The position numbers were made by a program, and so were the translations under genes. The notes under the pieces are model-generated. The model saw nothing but the letters and a program-made list of their open reading frames with translations. It did not search any database and had not been told where the DNA came from. A stretch of DNA of 64,000 nucleotides from Epiperipatus broadwayi (taxonomy: Eukaryota; Onychophora; Udeonychophora; Euonychophora; Peripatidae). The stretch spans positions 2,378,650 to 2,442,649 of the forward strand of contig JAQFVV010012477.1 of NCBI GenBank assembly GCA_028023455.1. The letters run 5' to 3'. Shown here in pieces: positions 36,674 to 49,900 of the stretch. The first letter of the stretch is position 1. Each line of letters opens with the position of its first letter.

Positions 36674-39503
36674 CGTCTACCTCCAAATTTAACATGAATT
36701 TAATTATTAAATATATTTGTGTATGCGTGTGTAATGCATATCTCAGAATATTGGTCATATTTATGTCAAATTAATTAGAAGAAATAAACAAAGTGCACTT
36801 GTATAAATGCATATAAGATTTAAGAGCTTAATGTTTATACTTAAGTGTTGGAATTAAATCGTTTTGAACTGTCATCTCTAGCATCACTATATGGCAATAA
36901 ATTGTAAAGGTACATTATATACCTCATTACCTTTTTATTTGGTCAAATATTTTCAAACCCAACAAAATACAGTACTTTTTATCACAAAATAGCAGTCTTT
37001 TCTTTTTTTATTTATTCATATAGAGAATTGTCCATAACAACTTAATAAAAAAATAAAGATTTGAATCAGTTGTGCTCTTTACTTGTAAAAAATATTTTTT
37101 ATGTTAGGTTAGACAGTAATTCAATAACTTTTTGTAAGGGTTGCATGAGCCCCACTGTTGCAGTATTACATATCCAATAAGCATTAGAAATATTCTCATT
37201 ACAAAATTGGTGAAAATATTTAAATTTAGTAAGCTCTCAGGAGTGTGTCATTTAATGATGTATCAGCTAATGGAAATATCTTTAGCTTATTTGCTCTATT
37301 GATATAAATATTCATTCTTTCTGGTCAAATACTTTTAGTCAATAATCTATAAAATAAATGAAGTAACAATAAAATGCATACTCTTTTGGAGTAAAAATTA
37401 TTGTCGCCTTCGGGGCTACAGAGTATTTAAATTAGCTGTTATAACAGTTCTATGAATTTTTCCCTTATAGTATTACTATATATTAAAATAATCAAAATAT
37501 CTCTTAAACATATATATATATTGAAACAGTATATTCCCGATCTCATATACATTTCATCTATTTTTTCTCACAGCTCCATCTGTGCTGGATTTAAACCCTC
37601 TCTGAGTACATGTATTTAAGCATCACCAGTTATATAGGTATCCTCATACATATATATGTGGACAAACAACTGTGATATCATCAGTTTATATATATATATA
37701 TTACAACGTATATTTTATTTTAAAATAATATATTTTATATTGTAGATTTTATTATGTTAAAATGAATCAATTTGTTATTTTACCTTTGAAATTGCGGGTT
37801 TATAGTCATGGTCTACACATGACCATGTTATATGTAGACAGTAATATTGTTTAAAAGTTCTAATGACTTAATTTTAACCTTAAATAAGTTGTAAACAAAA
37901 GCCAAGCTGGGCACACCTGTTTTAACATAGCTGGATGAGGTAATTTATATTGTCACTAAGTAATAATATTTTTCCAAAAGTATATAACTTTTATAAACAA
38001 AATTACTGAACTGAAACTATTACAAAATCATTAGGGATTTAAAATGATCAAGTTTAGTTAAAAACATTTTGTTAAAATTAACAGGAAGATTTAAATGAAT
38101 TAAGTTATAAAATTTCAGAGCGTGCTAATTGATTCTCTAGAAGTAAATAGTCTTGTTGACAGCAAGGTGTTCTAATCCTGGAATTATATAAATAGGCTAT
38201 ATTTCTTGCTGTAAATATTCTATTTAATAATTTTTAAAAAGCTCACTGCCACAATCTATGCTAGTTATTAACTATGACATGTCTAGCAAAGAAGCAACAG
38301 ATTTGCTGTTTCTCTGAGAGAAGATGGCAATTTCTAGGCTATTTTTACATGCCTGATGTGCCTGCATTATAAGATACAACCAAGAAGATCAGTAATATTA
38401 TTTTCAAAGAGTGCAGAGCTCTATAAATGAATCTTTAAATCTGTAAATTTTAATATTAAGCTAGCTTATTTAAAAGAATGAACATTCAATTTTATTTCTT
38501 AAAACTAGATTTAAATTAAATCATTTATAAAATTAAAACTATGTAAAACTTGTCTGAATTCATCTTTATAATGTAAAATAATTTGTTCTTCTAATCTATA
38601 AATAAGTGCAATCAGTTATTACTTAAATTTCTTAAAACTGTAGTCATGCCTAAATTTATTGTGTTAACTATTTTATCTGAATTTATTATACATATTATAA
38701 TAAGCCAATCTTTCAAAACAGTGAATACTAGTTATTAATGCACTTTCATTGGAGATAATTAAAATCTCTATTTTAAATATTTTAAGAATGCTACTTCACA
38801 TATTAAATCACTATTTCAAAATCCTATATTAACAGATAATAACTGATCAATATGTGATCATTATTATTGTTATATTATTGATTTTATAAGTTGCAATATA
38901 TTTCATGAGGGTTTGCTTAGTCAGTTATTATAATTTATGACATTTTGATATCTGTTAGTTAGAAATGATGGGATAGCTAGAGATGATATTAAAGGTATAT
39001 TTGTTAATGTTTATTAATGACCATCAAAGATATGTTTCCTCTTTAATTATGATTATATATATGCAGATTCAAATTTAAGTCCTTTTTGTTAGGATCATTA
39101 TAATGCTGTTTTAAGAACTGGATTGTGTGAGTCTGGCAGATAGAAGCTATCTGTTTTTAGGTTCAATTAATTAATTATAAGTATACATATTGGTATTTCG
39201 ATTGTCCATTGTGTGTCTTTACAAAGTACACATTCTTATGTTTATGTTTTGCTTCACCTTTTTAAATGGTTTCACAATGATGACCACCCAGACATTAGTT
39301 TGGGTATGTCTATTTTTATTAGAACTGGAACACAAGGGTCCAGACCATGTTTATAAAGCCTATCTGAGTTCCTGAACTTATTTGTTCCTATATTAATTGC
39401 AGCAAACCACCCAGTTTTAGAGCACCAAGAATTTGATGCTGAAGCTTTTGAATAATTACTCTCACATCATATTTATTCCTTAGTATTCTATTTAGCATCA
39501 TAG

Positions 39504-39535
<32 letters not shown>

Positions 39536-39555
39536 AATCTAATATAGCATCATAG

Positions 39556-39587
<32 letters not shown>

Positions 39588-40488
39588 AATCTAATGGTAA
39601 CCAGTTCTTTTCGTCATTAATAAACAATTTAGCATTAGACTGAAACTAAAATCTTGGTTACTAGGTTGCATCTGCATTATCTTGAGCTTATTTATTTGCT
39701 CACTCTGTTAATATATATAACAGCCATCATAGAGCTATATGTAGTCATCATCTAGGCTTGGCTATTACCTTATAATATTAGCAAACCATGTATAATAGGA
39801 TGGACCCATTAAATGATTATAGGTATGATTTATTAACTGCACATACAGCTTTATTAATAATAGTCTCACCAATGATGCAAATGCCTGCATATGTTGATCA
39901 CATATGTTTAATACTATATAGTCCTTGTCATTTTTACTTCATTTTGTTATTGTTTTAATAAACCTGTTTAAAATATAAAGGTTTTATATCTTTTTTGCTT
40001 GTAGTCCTATTCATTGCAAATCATATTATCTTATTCAATTCCTTAACGATTTTATATGTTGAATATGCATTATTTTAGTTAAGTAATTAGTGTGTTAAGA
40101 GTTATTTTAAATCTTCAGTTAAATTGCTAATTTCCCTTGAGTCTCATGTTTCTCCTGTTCAAAGTCAGCTAGCAGAAAAAAATGAGACCTGTGTATAACC
40201 TCAGAAATGTCATTTATCAGGTGTTAAATCATGGAGTACTAGCAAATGAGTTGAAGTTTGGTCAGATTCGAGACTCACAATCTCATTGCGATCAACTTTG
40301 GTGTACTTTACCTGACTACAGATTTTGTTACATGAATGTATAAATGTGACCATTACAATATATAAGAACCTAATAGCATGCATGAGTAAGAAAAAATTGT
40401 ATTTTTTAAAAATGTTTTTTCTAAAAAAATCTTTCTGTGTATATATATATATAACACTAGCATCAAAGATCTAATCAGTGGATACTAT

Positions 40489-40528
<40 letters not shown>

Positions 40529-40566
40529 CGATATAAATATTCCAATACTGGTTTATCAATACATAT
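36674..40566. other. AT-rich intergenic DNA, no gene
   Basis: No gene recognised. A ~180 bp segment at 37520-37695 lies between two (TA)n tracts and looks like another TA-bounded repeat with no second copy here. (TA)n tracts also occur at 40440 and 40490-40526. Confidence 0.5.
39493..39595 (+). repeat. Two tandem copies of a 52 bp unit containing (TA)n(TG)n
   Basis: TAGCATCATAG, then (TA)n, then (TG)n, then AATCTAAT, repeated without change at 39493 and 39545. The perfect identity implies a recent duplication. Confidence 0.95.
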
Positions 40567-41000
40567 AAAAATTATTCTACATGAATAAAGCATTATAAAT
40601 GGAGCAGCCAAAATGGAAAAAAAAACAAAAACATTAATTATAAACAATTTGCCAAGCACTTTCGGTACTGTATACCAGAATCATGGTGACATATTGGAAC
40701 TGAATGGTTAATATTCCAGTGCATGCTCAGTGGAACACTAGTGTTATGCTGATTGATAATGTTTTTAGACTTCACAATAAACCAAGCCTCTTTATTGCAA
40801 AATTTAAAAACATTATTCATAAGCATAACACTAGTGTTCCACTGAGCATACACTGGAATATTAACCACTCAGTTCCATTATGTCACCATGATTCTGGTAT
40901 ACAGTACCGAAAGTGCTGGCAAATTGTTTATAATTATTTTTTATTTATTTTTTTCATCTTGGCTGCTGTTTATCACACTTTATTCATGTAGAATAATTTT
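40567..41000. repeat. Long palindromic fold-back element
   Basis: Arms of about 200 bp (40567-40767 and 40805-41000) around a ~37 bp spacer, and the whole lies between (TA)n tracts (40490-40526, 41037-41074). The inner arms are close to identical (GGAACACTAGTGTTATGC and its complement). This creates two nearly identical open frames on opposite strands (40638-40868 minus, 40704-40991 plus), which are mirror images of one sequence and not two genes. I do not recognise the translated product. Confidence 0.85.
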
Positions 41001-41034
41001 CATTATCTGACAGAGTTTTTATATTATTTATTCA

Positions 41035-41078
<44 letters not shown>

Positions 41079-42727
41079 GTGTATCTGTATGTGTATTTAT
41101 TAAAAAAAAAGTATAATCAATAAGCTATTGCGTACAAATCACTAAATTTGCCCAGGAAAAATTAGAATTTGCTTTCAATTTAAAATGTTTTCTTATTTCA
41201 TTATAAATAGCCATGTCCTTTTTATAATTTTTTAATATTGTTTTTTTACTTATTAGATGCTTAGCTAATATAGATATGGATTATTATGGATCTCTTATGT
41301 TAACAGTTATCTTTTTCAATATATATACAAATACAAAAACTAGTGTTCCTTATTCCCAGGAGGCTATAAAGTTACCAGCCAAGTCATTGTTTAGTGGCTA
41401 AATATGGAGAGTGCTAAAAATCTCTGATTGTGGATATAGTCCGTCATTTGATGGAGACATATTATTTAGGTATTTACAACTGACAATTACTTTCGAGTTA
41501 AGGAAAATTGCAAGAACATGAAGAAGAAATTTCTCATATTAAATGGCATCTTATTGGTCATAGTCAAGTTAGAAGAAAAGGTAAACAAACAATTGATGTA
41601 AAAAGCAGACATGCACTCTACTATGAAAGCACAACTATTCGAAGTACAATTGGAATAGGATTTATTATAAAAAATAAGTAGAACAATGTGGAGATTGATG
41701 GTGTATCAGATAGTGATAAGATTAGTTATTTGATTTAATAGAAGATACTAAATGCAGATAATTCATGTTTATGCCCCAACCAGTTCTCATAGTCATGAAG
41801 TAGTCAATTTTTATATGGATATGCAAAAGGCTTTTATTCAGATTAAACAATATTTTAAAATTGTTATAAGACTTTAATCCTACAATTGGTAAACAATTGA
41901 AAGATGAAAGTTCAGTAGGTAAATTTGGTTCTGTAACAGATATGACAGAGGGTAAAGACTTGTGAGTTTGCAGAAAGAAGAAAAAGTTTATATTATGAAC
42001 TCTTTTTTTGAAAAAAATATTCGGTACTCATCTTATAGCTAAAGACGCCATTCTATGGCGCGGTTTTCATGCTAAAACACATAAAAATGCTGTTTCCACA
42101 GCCAACATGTTTGAACCCACATTTTCTATAATACAACTTTTTTGTTGTGCTACAGAATGCAGGCCGAGCATCGCAGTACAGCATGTATGTCGCTAAGTAG
42201 CAATTACATTTTCTGAATTCGCACAGTTTATAAAATAATTACGGCTTGATGAGAGAGTTTGTATTTGAATTGTATTGAAATGTTGTTTTCATTGGATTTT
42301 TTTATTATTTTAAACTATTGAAATGTTCCGATTTTTTAAAACAATAATTATAAGACTTTTTACAACGTAGTGTATTGAACTTTTATTTGGGTAAATGTTA
42401 AATATTTATGTTTTTATTGAGTTGCAATTAAGTAACGTGTCAAGTAATGTACTGTTAGTAACATTCCACAAGACAAAGAAGATTCTACCATCTGTATATT
42501 GCTGAAGTAAAAAAGAGCGGTACGAAAAAAATATCCAGTAAGAAAAGTCCAAATATACAGGTTTTTTTGTAAATTTAATAAAAAGCAAATATTATAAACA
42601 TGTTTAATAAGTAAAGAAGACATTTGTATGTCTTTGTTGTTGTTTAAAAAAGTTTGAGTTTCTTTCTTCTGTCCGAGTATGCTTACGATTTTGAATTTTT
42701 TTATTTTAGCATTACAAACAAACTGAA

Positions 42728-42813
42728 CACTAACCCTAAAACTAAACCTAACCCTAAACTAACCCTAAAACTAACCCTTTACCCTAAACCTAACCCTAAA
42801 ACTAACCCTAAAT
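42728..42813 (+). repeat. Interstitial telomere-like (CCCTAAA)n tract
   Basis: Degenerate array of CTAACCCTAAAA / CCTAACCCTAAA units, ~86 bp, inside the TIR element. It resembles the metazoan TTAGGG telomere repeat in complement, but with irregular spacing and extra A residues. Confidence 0.85.
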
Positions 42814-42870
42814 CTTACCGTAACAACTTTTACTTTTATTACAATTATTATTTTTAGTTAAACAACAATA

Positions 42871-43005
42871 AAAAAAGTCGTAACACATGTAAAAAAATAT
42901 CCGATAGAAAATTTAAAAAAAGCCGTAACACAAGTAAAAAAATATCCGATAGAAAATGTATATAAAAAAAGCCATAACACAATTAAAAAAATATATGATA
43001 GAAAA
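42871..43005 (+). repeat. Three tandem copies of a 44-49 bp unit
   Basis: Unit AAAAAAGYCRTAACACA, then TAAAAAAATAT, CCGATAGAAAA, starting at 42871, 42915 and 42964. Lies inside the TIR element, next to the telomere-like tract. Confidence 0.85.
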
Positions 43006-45715
43006 ACACGAATCAAATTTTAATTTGTTAATTTTATTTTACATTTATTATTATCATTTAAATTGTATATGTTAATAAAAAATAATATTTATAAAAGACG
43101 ATTTTGTTTTGTTTTTATTTTTGCATTACAAAAAAGCACAGAAAAATTATTAAAATCAATGGCCCATGAATGTTCATATTTTATAGTTTTAGCGTGAAAA
43201 CGGCGCCATCCAATGGGATCTTTATCTATAATACAAGCACCAAATATTCAAAAAGAATGGACATGCAAGCATCCAAATGAACGTATAGCAGAATTGGATT
43301 GTGTTTTAATTAATAGAAAGTACACATTTCAAGATTGTAATGTTCATAATAAATTCAACACAGGAAGTGGTAAATTAATCAGTGACTTGCAAGGTACATG
43401 TTAATGCAAAACTAGAGAGACTAAAATTATTAAAAAAATTAATATTCATGAGAGACTAAAATTATTAAGAAAATTAATATTCATAGTTGATATTCCTAAT
43501 CTTTATTAACAAATGAACTTAATTTAGAGCTTGCAAGTCATTTTAAATATTAACAGATTATAAATATGATTCAGATTTGAGTGATATTAATAGGAAAATA
43601 ACTGATACACTTTTAACAACTGCAACAAAGATACTTAGTACAAGAATTCTGCAAATGACCCATAAAATTTTTACTGAGAGTTGAGAATTTATGAAGAAAA
43701 GAAGGAATATGAAGATATATAAAAATGATGCATTAAGAAGAATTGAATATCTACAATTTTGTAAAATGGTGTGAAAAAAAATTGATAATGTTATAAGAAA
43801 ATATAATTTTGAATTAGCAATGAAATCTATAGAAGAGAATAAAAGTCCCAACAGTGTGAAACAGAATGTTAGTATTGGTAAGAAACTGATATATCTGCAA
43901 TAAGAAAAGATGATGAAACTATTACTAACAGGAATGATGATATGAAATATGTAGAAGAGTTTTATCGAGAATTATATAGTAATGAAGAACAAGTACCTTC
44001 TCTGATTATATCTTCACAATTGCTCAAGATTTTAAATGAATAAGTGAGACATGCAATTAAATTTATATGAAGAAGGGACAAGATTCAAACAATGATGGAA
44101 TTATAATTGATATTTAAAATTAAGCAGGTGAAGAAATATAATTTTTTTTGGTAAATGTATATATCAAATGTCTAAATGGTAAAGTTGTATTAGATGATTA
44201 GAATAATGCATTTCTAATATTAATATTTTATAAAGGTCATAAGAAAGATATTAGAAATTGCAAACTTATCAGTCTTTTATCTGTTTTATATAAAAATGTT
44301 ACCAAGTTAATTACAAATAATCGACCAAAAACCAAACATAAAGACAAGCTGGATTTAAAAGTGTTTTTGTAACAGTGGATCATATCCAAGTATTGAGAGA
44401 AGTTATAAAAAAAACCAATAAATATGAGGTTGTCATTGTGATTTGGATTGATAAATTATGAAAAATCATTTGATTCTATAAGCATTTCTTCAGTGATTAA
44501 AGAATCAGATTATTAAAGCACAAATCCAAGATATTATTATATCTTGAAGGATATTTATAAAAATGCAACAGCAATAATTAGATTACATAATTATACTAGG
44601 AACATTAACACTGAAAAGGATGTAAGACAGGGTGACTTCATATCTCAAAATTTTTTACAGCATTTCTGCAAGAAGTATTTTATGGATTAAAATGGGAAAC
44701 TGAAGAAATAATAGCAAATGGAGTTTATTTAAATTATTTAGATTTTACAGATAAATGATGTAGTTCTTTTTTTCAAATAATGGTTTATAGATTCAGGAAA
44801 TGCTGCAAGAGTTGTCAGATGAAAGTAGAAAGTAGGACTAAAGGTAAACATTAAAAAGACTAAAGTAATCGTCAATGGATTTGCACAAAAGATGAAAATA
44901 AATATTGATAATGTTAAGTTATAAAAAATTAACAACTACAAATACCTTAGTCATATTATTACACAAATGGAAATGTAATGTATAAAATTAATTATAGAAT
45001 TAAACATGGTTGTAGTGCTTTTGGTAATAAAAAATATTATTAGGAATTATGCCTATGTGATTGAAAAGAAAGATTTTTAATGTGTTTTATCAGTTCACAC
45101 TTATGGATCTGAGTGCTGGACACTTAAAAGAAGAGCAATACAGAGATTTAAGACTGTTCAAAAATGTATGGAGGGATGTATGTTAGGATATATGAGTAAA
45201 AACAAGCAATTATTAGTGACATTATTATAAGAATTAAGAGACTCAAGTGGAGTTGGGCTAGATATATTGCTACAAAAAATAATAACAGATAGACAATTAA
45301 AATTCTTAACTAGATTTTAAAAGATTGTAAAAGATTCAGAAAGGAACCACATGTAAGATAGATGGATGAAATAAAATGTTGGGGTGATATGGAGAAGAAA
45401 GGCTAAAAATTTGTAAAGAGGGATTGAACTTGGAGAGACCTTTATCCTGAAGTGGATTGATAATGGTTGACAATGATGATGATGACAAAAATGTATTAAG
45501 AGCAAAGCTTTATTAACAATGAATATTCTGTAGTTTTTAATATGTTTATGACAGATAATTCTCATAAATATAATTATTATCTTAACAGAGGTGGCAGAAT
45601 ATATATAATAAGTCCACCATTTAATTACTTTCATCTAAATATAACCATTAACAATATCATATATATATATATATTGTTAATGGTTGTATTTAGTTAAAGT
45701 AATGTATTTAGATAA

Positions 45716-45929
45716 AAATAATTGAATGGTAGAGTTATTCATTTATAATTACTCAATTAGAAAACACTCACCTGAGAATAGGAGCTAATGAAAGTCAACT
45801 GCTGCCAAGACTAGATTCAATTTAAAATTTTGGCTTGCAGGCAGTTGGCTTTTATTAGCTCCAATTCTCAATTGAGTGTGGTCTAATTGAGTAATTATAA
45901 ATGGACAATTCTTCACCATTCAATTATTT
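45716..45929. repeat. Fold-back element bounded by (TA)n
   Basis: Arms 45716-45811 and 45832-45929 around a ~20 bp spacer. Landmarks are AAATAATTGAATGGT at the tip and TATAATTACTCAATTAGA and GAGAATTGGAGCTAAT-type words inside. (TA)n tracts lie at 45655-45673 and 45931-45946. It sits about 220 bp after the RTE 3' end. Confidence 0.85.
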
Positions 45930-46234
45930 CTATATATATATATATAGTGACCTTTAGCTTTTCTCTGAAGCTAAATGTCTATGCATGTGGTTTTCTTAAA
46001 TATCTAAAAAAATATTGTTTGATTTTATAGTAATGCTATGATTCTGCATACAAAATTTTATTATATCAGTATACTTGTAAACTGTATAGCTGTAAAATAA
46101 TTTTACAGCATAACTTGTAATATTTATAATTGATAAAATAATCTGTAGTGGAAAACACAAAATGAATATGTTGTTAATCTATTAGAAAATGCAGCTTACA
46201 TCATAGATTTCTTTCTCAGTTTACTTTCATGTAA

Positions 46235-46590
46235 AGTGAATAATTTTAACTAAAATCTTAACTATTCTTCTAAAATAATTATATTTTTAGTATATTTTAT
46301 CAAAATAATTTATAATATGTAAAAAAAAAATTACTAAAAATATACTCTTAAACATTGATTTTCATTTTGAAAATCAAAACAAAGAAATTAGACCTATCAA
46401 GATTGTTGACAAGAGCTTCCTTTTGTTGAAAATGAGAAACAACAAATCAGCACCTTTGAAAGCCCACCTTCTCTCATTGTTATAGCTTTAAATTTAAATA
46501 TTATTGATTTTTTACTTGTAAAATAATTCTAGAGATTGCAGCATCATACAGTAGATTTTCCTCTTTAAAATGACCATAAATTTGCTATGA
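46235..46590 (+). repeat. Dispersed repeat, relative of 24225-24560
   Basis: Same orientation and word order as the 24 kb copy, with an extra divergent middle. Non-coding. Confidence 0.65.
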
Positions 46591-46954
46591 TAACATAAAA
46601 ATTAATGGTTTTAAAGCAATCTAAAGCTGAGAATAAAAATTTTCATTGCTTTCTGCAGGAAGGTTAAAGTTAAATTTTATGTGTAATAATATTAATATTA
46701 ATAAGAAAATTTTACTTATTAACAACAGTTGAAATTATAAGGGTAACTTTTGTAAATGTTTATAAAATCTTCTGATTTTAATAGTGTTAATTACAATGCA
46801 ATCTGGTTTGTTAACAGATAATTTACATAATTAAAAAAATAATAATCATGCAAAAAGATAAAAGGTCAATTAAATCATAAATAATATTTGTATAATTTAA
46901 TTTAAAATTATGAATAATTTTATAGAATATTACTTACATGTTATATATATATAT

Positions 46955-46984
<30 letters not shown>

Positions 46985-46985
<1 letters not shown>

Positions 46986-49900
46986 TGTACCCTTACTTCT
47001 CGATGTATAATATAGTTTGAAATACGACTAACTCAATTAAATTATTATGCTTAATTAAAATTTGCATACCTATCTTTAATATACTTTTATATTATCATAT
47101 TCTAATTAAATTTATTACCAATTATCAAAATCAATATACTTCTATAGTATGTACTAATTAAATAAGTATTTAATTAAAATCATGAGACTGTGAAGTAAAG
47201 TTACAAAGCAATAAGTAGATTTACATTGAGTCAATATCTCCCAAGACATTGTCTCAATGGCATAAGAATACTATTACCTCCTTATTAACTTATTACTACA
47301 TCTACAGCATTCTTATGGCTTTTAAATAAAATAAGTTATCTTTAAAAGTAATAAATAAATAAATCTTAACTTTTATTAAGAAAATATAATTAAATAATCT
47401 CAGGCTCTTCTAATAATTTTAAGGTAATAATAATTCATGTAAATAAGTATGATAAGGGATTTTATATCAAACCTAAATACACCTAACTTATTCTAATAAT
47501 AATATACAATACTATTCTTAGAGTATAACTTAATTTTATCTATTTCTGTTATATCATCAATTATTAAATAAATAATCATATGTATATCCTTTATTTTCAT
47601 ATAGTACCTTTATTTTGGAATAGATCAAAATCTTATAATTCAATAATCTGTGGCAATAAATAATATTGTACACTTATAATGTGCATTATAATAACCTTAT
47701 GACCATAATAATATTATATGTTAATGTCAATCAATTCTTATAAAATGATATCAAGAAAATATTGTGTTTATTTCTAAATAATAATAATAAATTCATATTG
47801 TGCAAATATTATGTTTGTTCAAATTATCTGTTGTCAAATGCTGTGGTGTAAAATAATGAACTCGACACACTTTTAAAACGAATTAAACAAATTTATTTAC
47901 ATTAACTTCAACTAAGAATTTATTTACAATATTTACAGTTCAAAATTAGGAAAACAAAGAAAATAAAATAAGAAAATAATAATACAATATGTTTACACTG
48001 TTATTAATTCATACTCCTAATAAGTAATTATACATTCTTTAAAATGCTGTACTAATAACATTGAAGTATGTTTTCAAAACTTAGACTTTAAACAAATATC
48101 AGTGAACTTTAATTATTACACAGAAAAATTTATGTAAACAATGTTTATATAGCATATGTAAACAATTAAACTTTACTAATTAAATTGCTACATCACTTAA
48201 ATATTACTGTTACTTATTTCATCATATACTAGTATGTGTTCACTTTACTATTAGCATTACTTGAATAGCATAATATAGAAACTAATGTATCCTTATAATG
48301 TAATAACAAAGAATTGATTATAATTTTATATTTCACTTATTGCAATTCATGCTACATGTTTTGTTAAATATGCATTACATATATGTACTGTTAAAATAAT
48401 AATATTTAAATTATTCATCAATTTCAAATTCATAAAGCACTATATTAGATAAATTCTATGATTCTTTTCTGTGTGAAATTATTACTTTACTTTATGTGTT
48501 ATTCTACTCCTTCTTAATAAACTTTTATCTACAAAACATCCTCTAAAACTTATTTAAAATTCCGGGAAAACAACCTTCAACTTTAAATAAATACTAATTA
48601 TCCAAACTATTTATACTACGTCATCTATATTCAGTAAACCTTTAATTCAAACATAAACTTCTACATAAAACTTAACTTAATTTATCCAATAAAATAAAAA
48701 TAAAATATAGACTTTGAGATCTCTTCCTAACTTGAAATAAAATAATTACTTGTATGAATAATAAATATAATTCTAATACTCCAACATAATAATAATAAAA
48801 ATAAAAATCAAAATTTATTTACGAAAGAATCATATAATTATTTCTAAGCTTCTTATGTAATGTTGTATCATATTTATATCATAAATTCAAATTATGCATA
48901 TTTAAATAAAACTGTTACTGCCAATATAATGTGTGTGTATTTTTAAAATATTCATACATCCATTCAACAATAACATATCATTTGGTTGATCTAAAGAAAA
49001 CATATTAAATACATCAAAATTATTATTATTATACAATTTTTACCATCAATAATGATTTAATGTACAGTCCATCTTCCAATATTCTTCGGAATTACAGCTT
49101 CATAAAAATAATTCACATTTACACTCACGATCATTCTTTAAAATATTATGTGTTGTATTAAATATAAAATAAACTTATGCAATTAATCATTATATTATTT
49201 TTAGTTATTATTTAAAGAAATGTACCTATCTTATTTTAATAGATTAATAATATTTAAATTTTATGTTAGATAAATAAAACAGAATTCATATTACATAACT
49301 CCAGCGATGTCTCCTTTTCACCATAAAGTTCTTTAATCCTAGGCACACATTCACTAGAACACCATTTCCTGTTTCCGGTCCATCACGTGTTTTTTTAAAA
49401 GTTTATGAAAAACGAAAACGTTCTTTTTTTTAAAATAAGTTCCCCACAAGAAAATAAAATAAAATTAAAATAGTTTATAGAATCCTGATTTAGTTTTTTT
49501 AAAATATTATTCAAAAGTTATTATTTTAATTTAGTCTATAGTTTATAAAAATTTATATTTAATTATTTTAAATTGACTTGGACGTCCATGTATTACTTGC
49601 GCATTCCGTAACAAAATATCCAGGTAAGAATAAGTTTCTTCATCCAAACAACCAGCGTTTAGATTATTTCAATATAATAATTTTTTATTATCTTAAGACT
49701 TTTAGCTAATTATATTTTCAATTTATTTGCCTTTCAAAATTGTCAACATTCAGTCTTTTAAACATAAAGACTTAGCAAGGCAAGTATTTATAAAAACTAC
49801 TTTTATTTCTAATATCTTTCCTTAAGATATATTTAAATTTATATCTTACAAAATACTTTCTTTATAAAGAAGTATTTTATTCTTTAAAGTATTTAATTTT

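Larger units (their letters stand above)
42024..43241. mobile_element. 1.2 kb TIR element with 8 bp target duplication, nested in RTE
   Basis: AAATATTC is present at 42016-42023 and 43242-43249. Removing the block and one copy of the 8-mer restores the RTE reading frame exactly. The ends are imperfect inverted repeats of about 60 bp: left GGTACTCATCTTATAGCTAA..., and the complement of the right end GTGCTTGTATTATAGATAA..., both leading into matching ATGGCGC and GTTTTCAYGCTAAAAC words. No transposase is encoded. Eight-bp duplications are typical of hAT, P, Merlin and a few other DNA-transposon superfamilies; the end sequence does not let me choose. Contains a telomere-like tract and short tandem repeats. 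Confidence 0.85.
41400..45490 (+). pseudogene. RTE-type non-LTR retrotransposon, near full length, interrupted
   Basis: APE endonuclease at 41490-42015: 'GKLQEHEEEISHIKWHLIGH', 'SQVRRKGKQ', 'LYYESTTIRSTIGIGFIIKN', 'IHVYAPTSSHSHEVVNFYMD', 'DESSVGKFGS'. After a 1.2 kb insertion the endonuclease continues at 43242 ('EWTCKHPNERIAELDCVLIN', 'NVHNKFNTGS'). RT follows at about 44240-45100 ('SLLSVLYKNVTKLITNN', 'YEKSFDSIS', 'VRQGDFIS'), where the YADD region is degraded. The C-terminal tail is at 45130-45450 ('IQRFKTVQKCMEGCM', 'RLKWSWARYI') with a (GATGAT)n tail near 45475. Many frameshifts. A 35 bp tandem duplication sits at about 43413-43484. The full RTE architecture is recognisable, but the copy is dead. 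Confidence 0.85.

Noticed and set aside
40638-40991. Two similar open frames on opposite strands as a possible gene pair
   Set aside because: They are mirror copies created by the palindrome, not independent genes.
42728-42813. True chromosome end
   Set aside because: The tract is short, degenerate and enclosed by the inverted ends of a transposon with a target duplication, with retroelement sequence on both sides.
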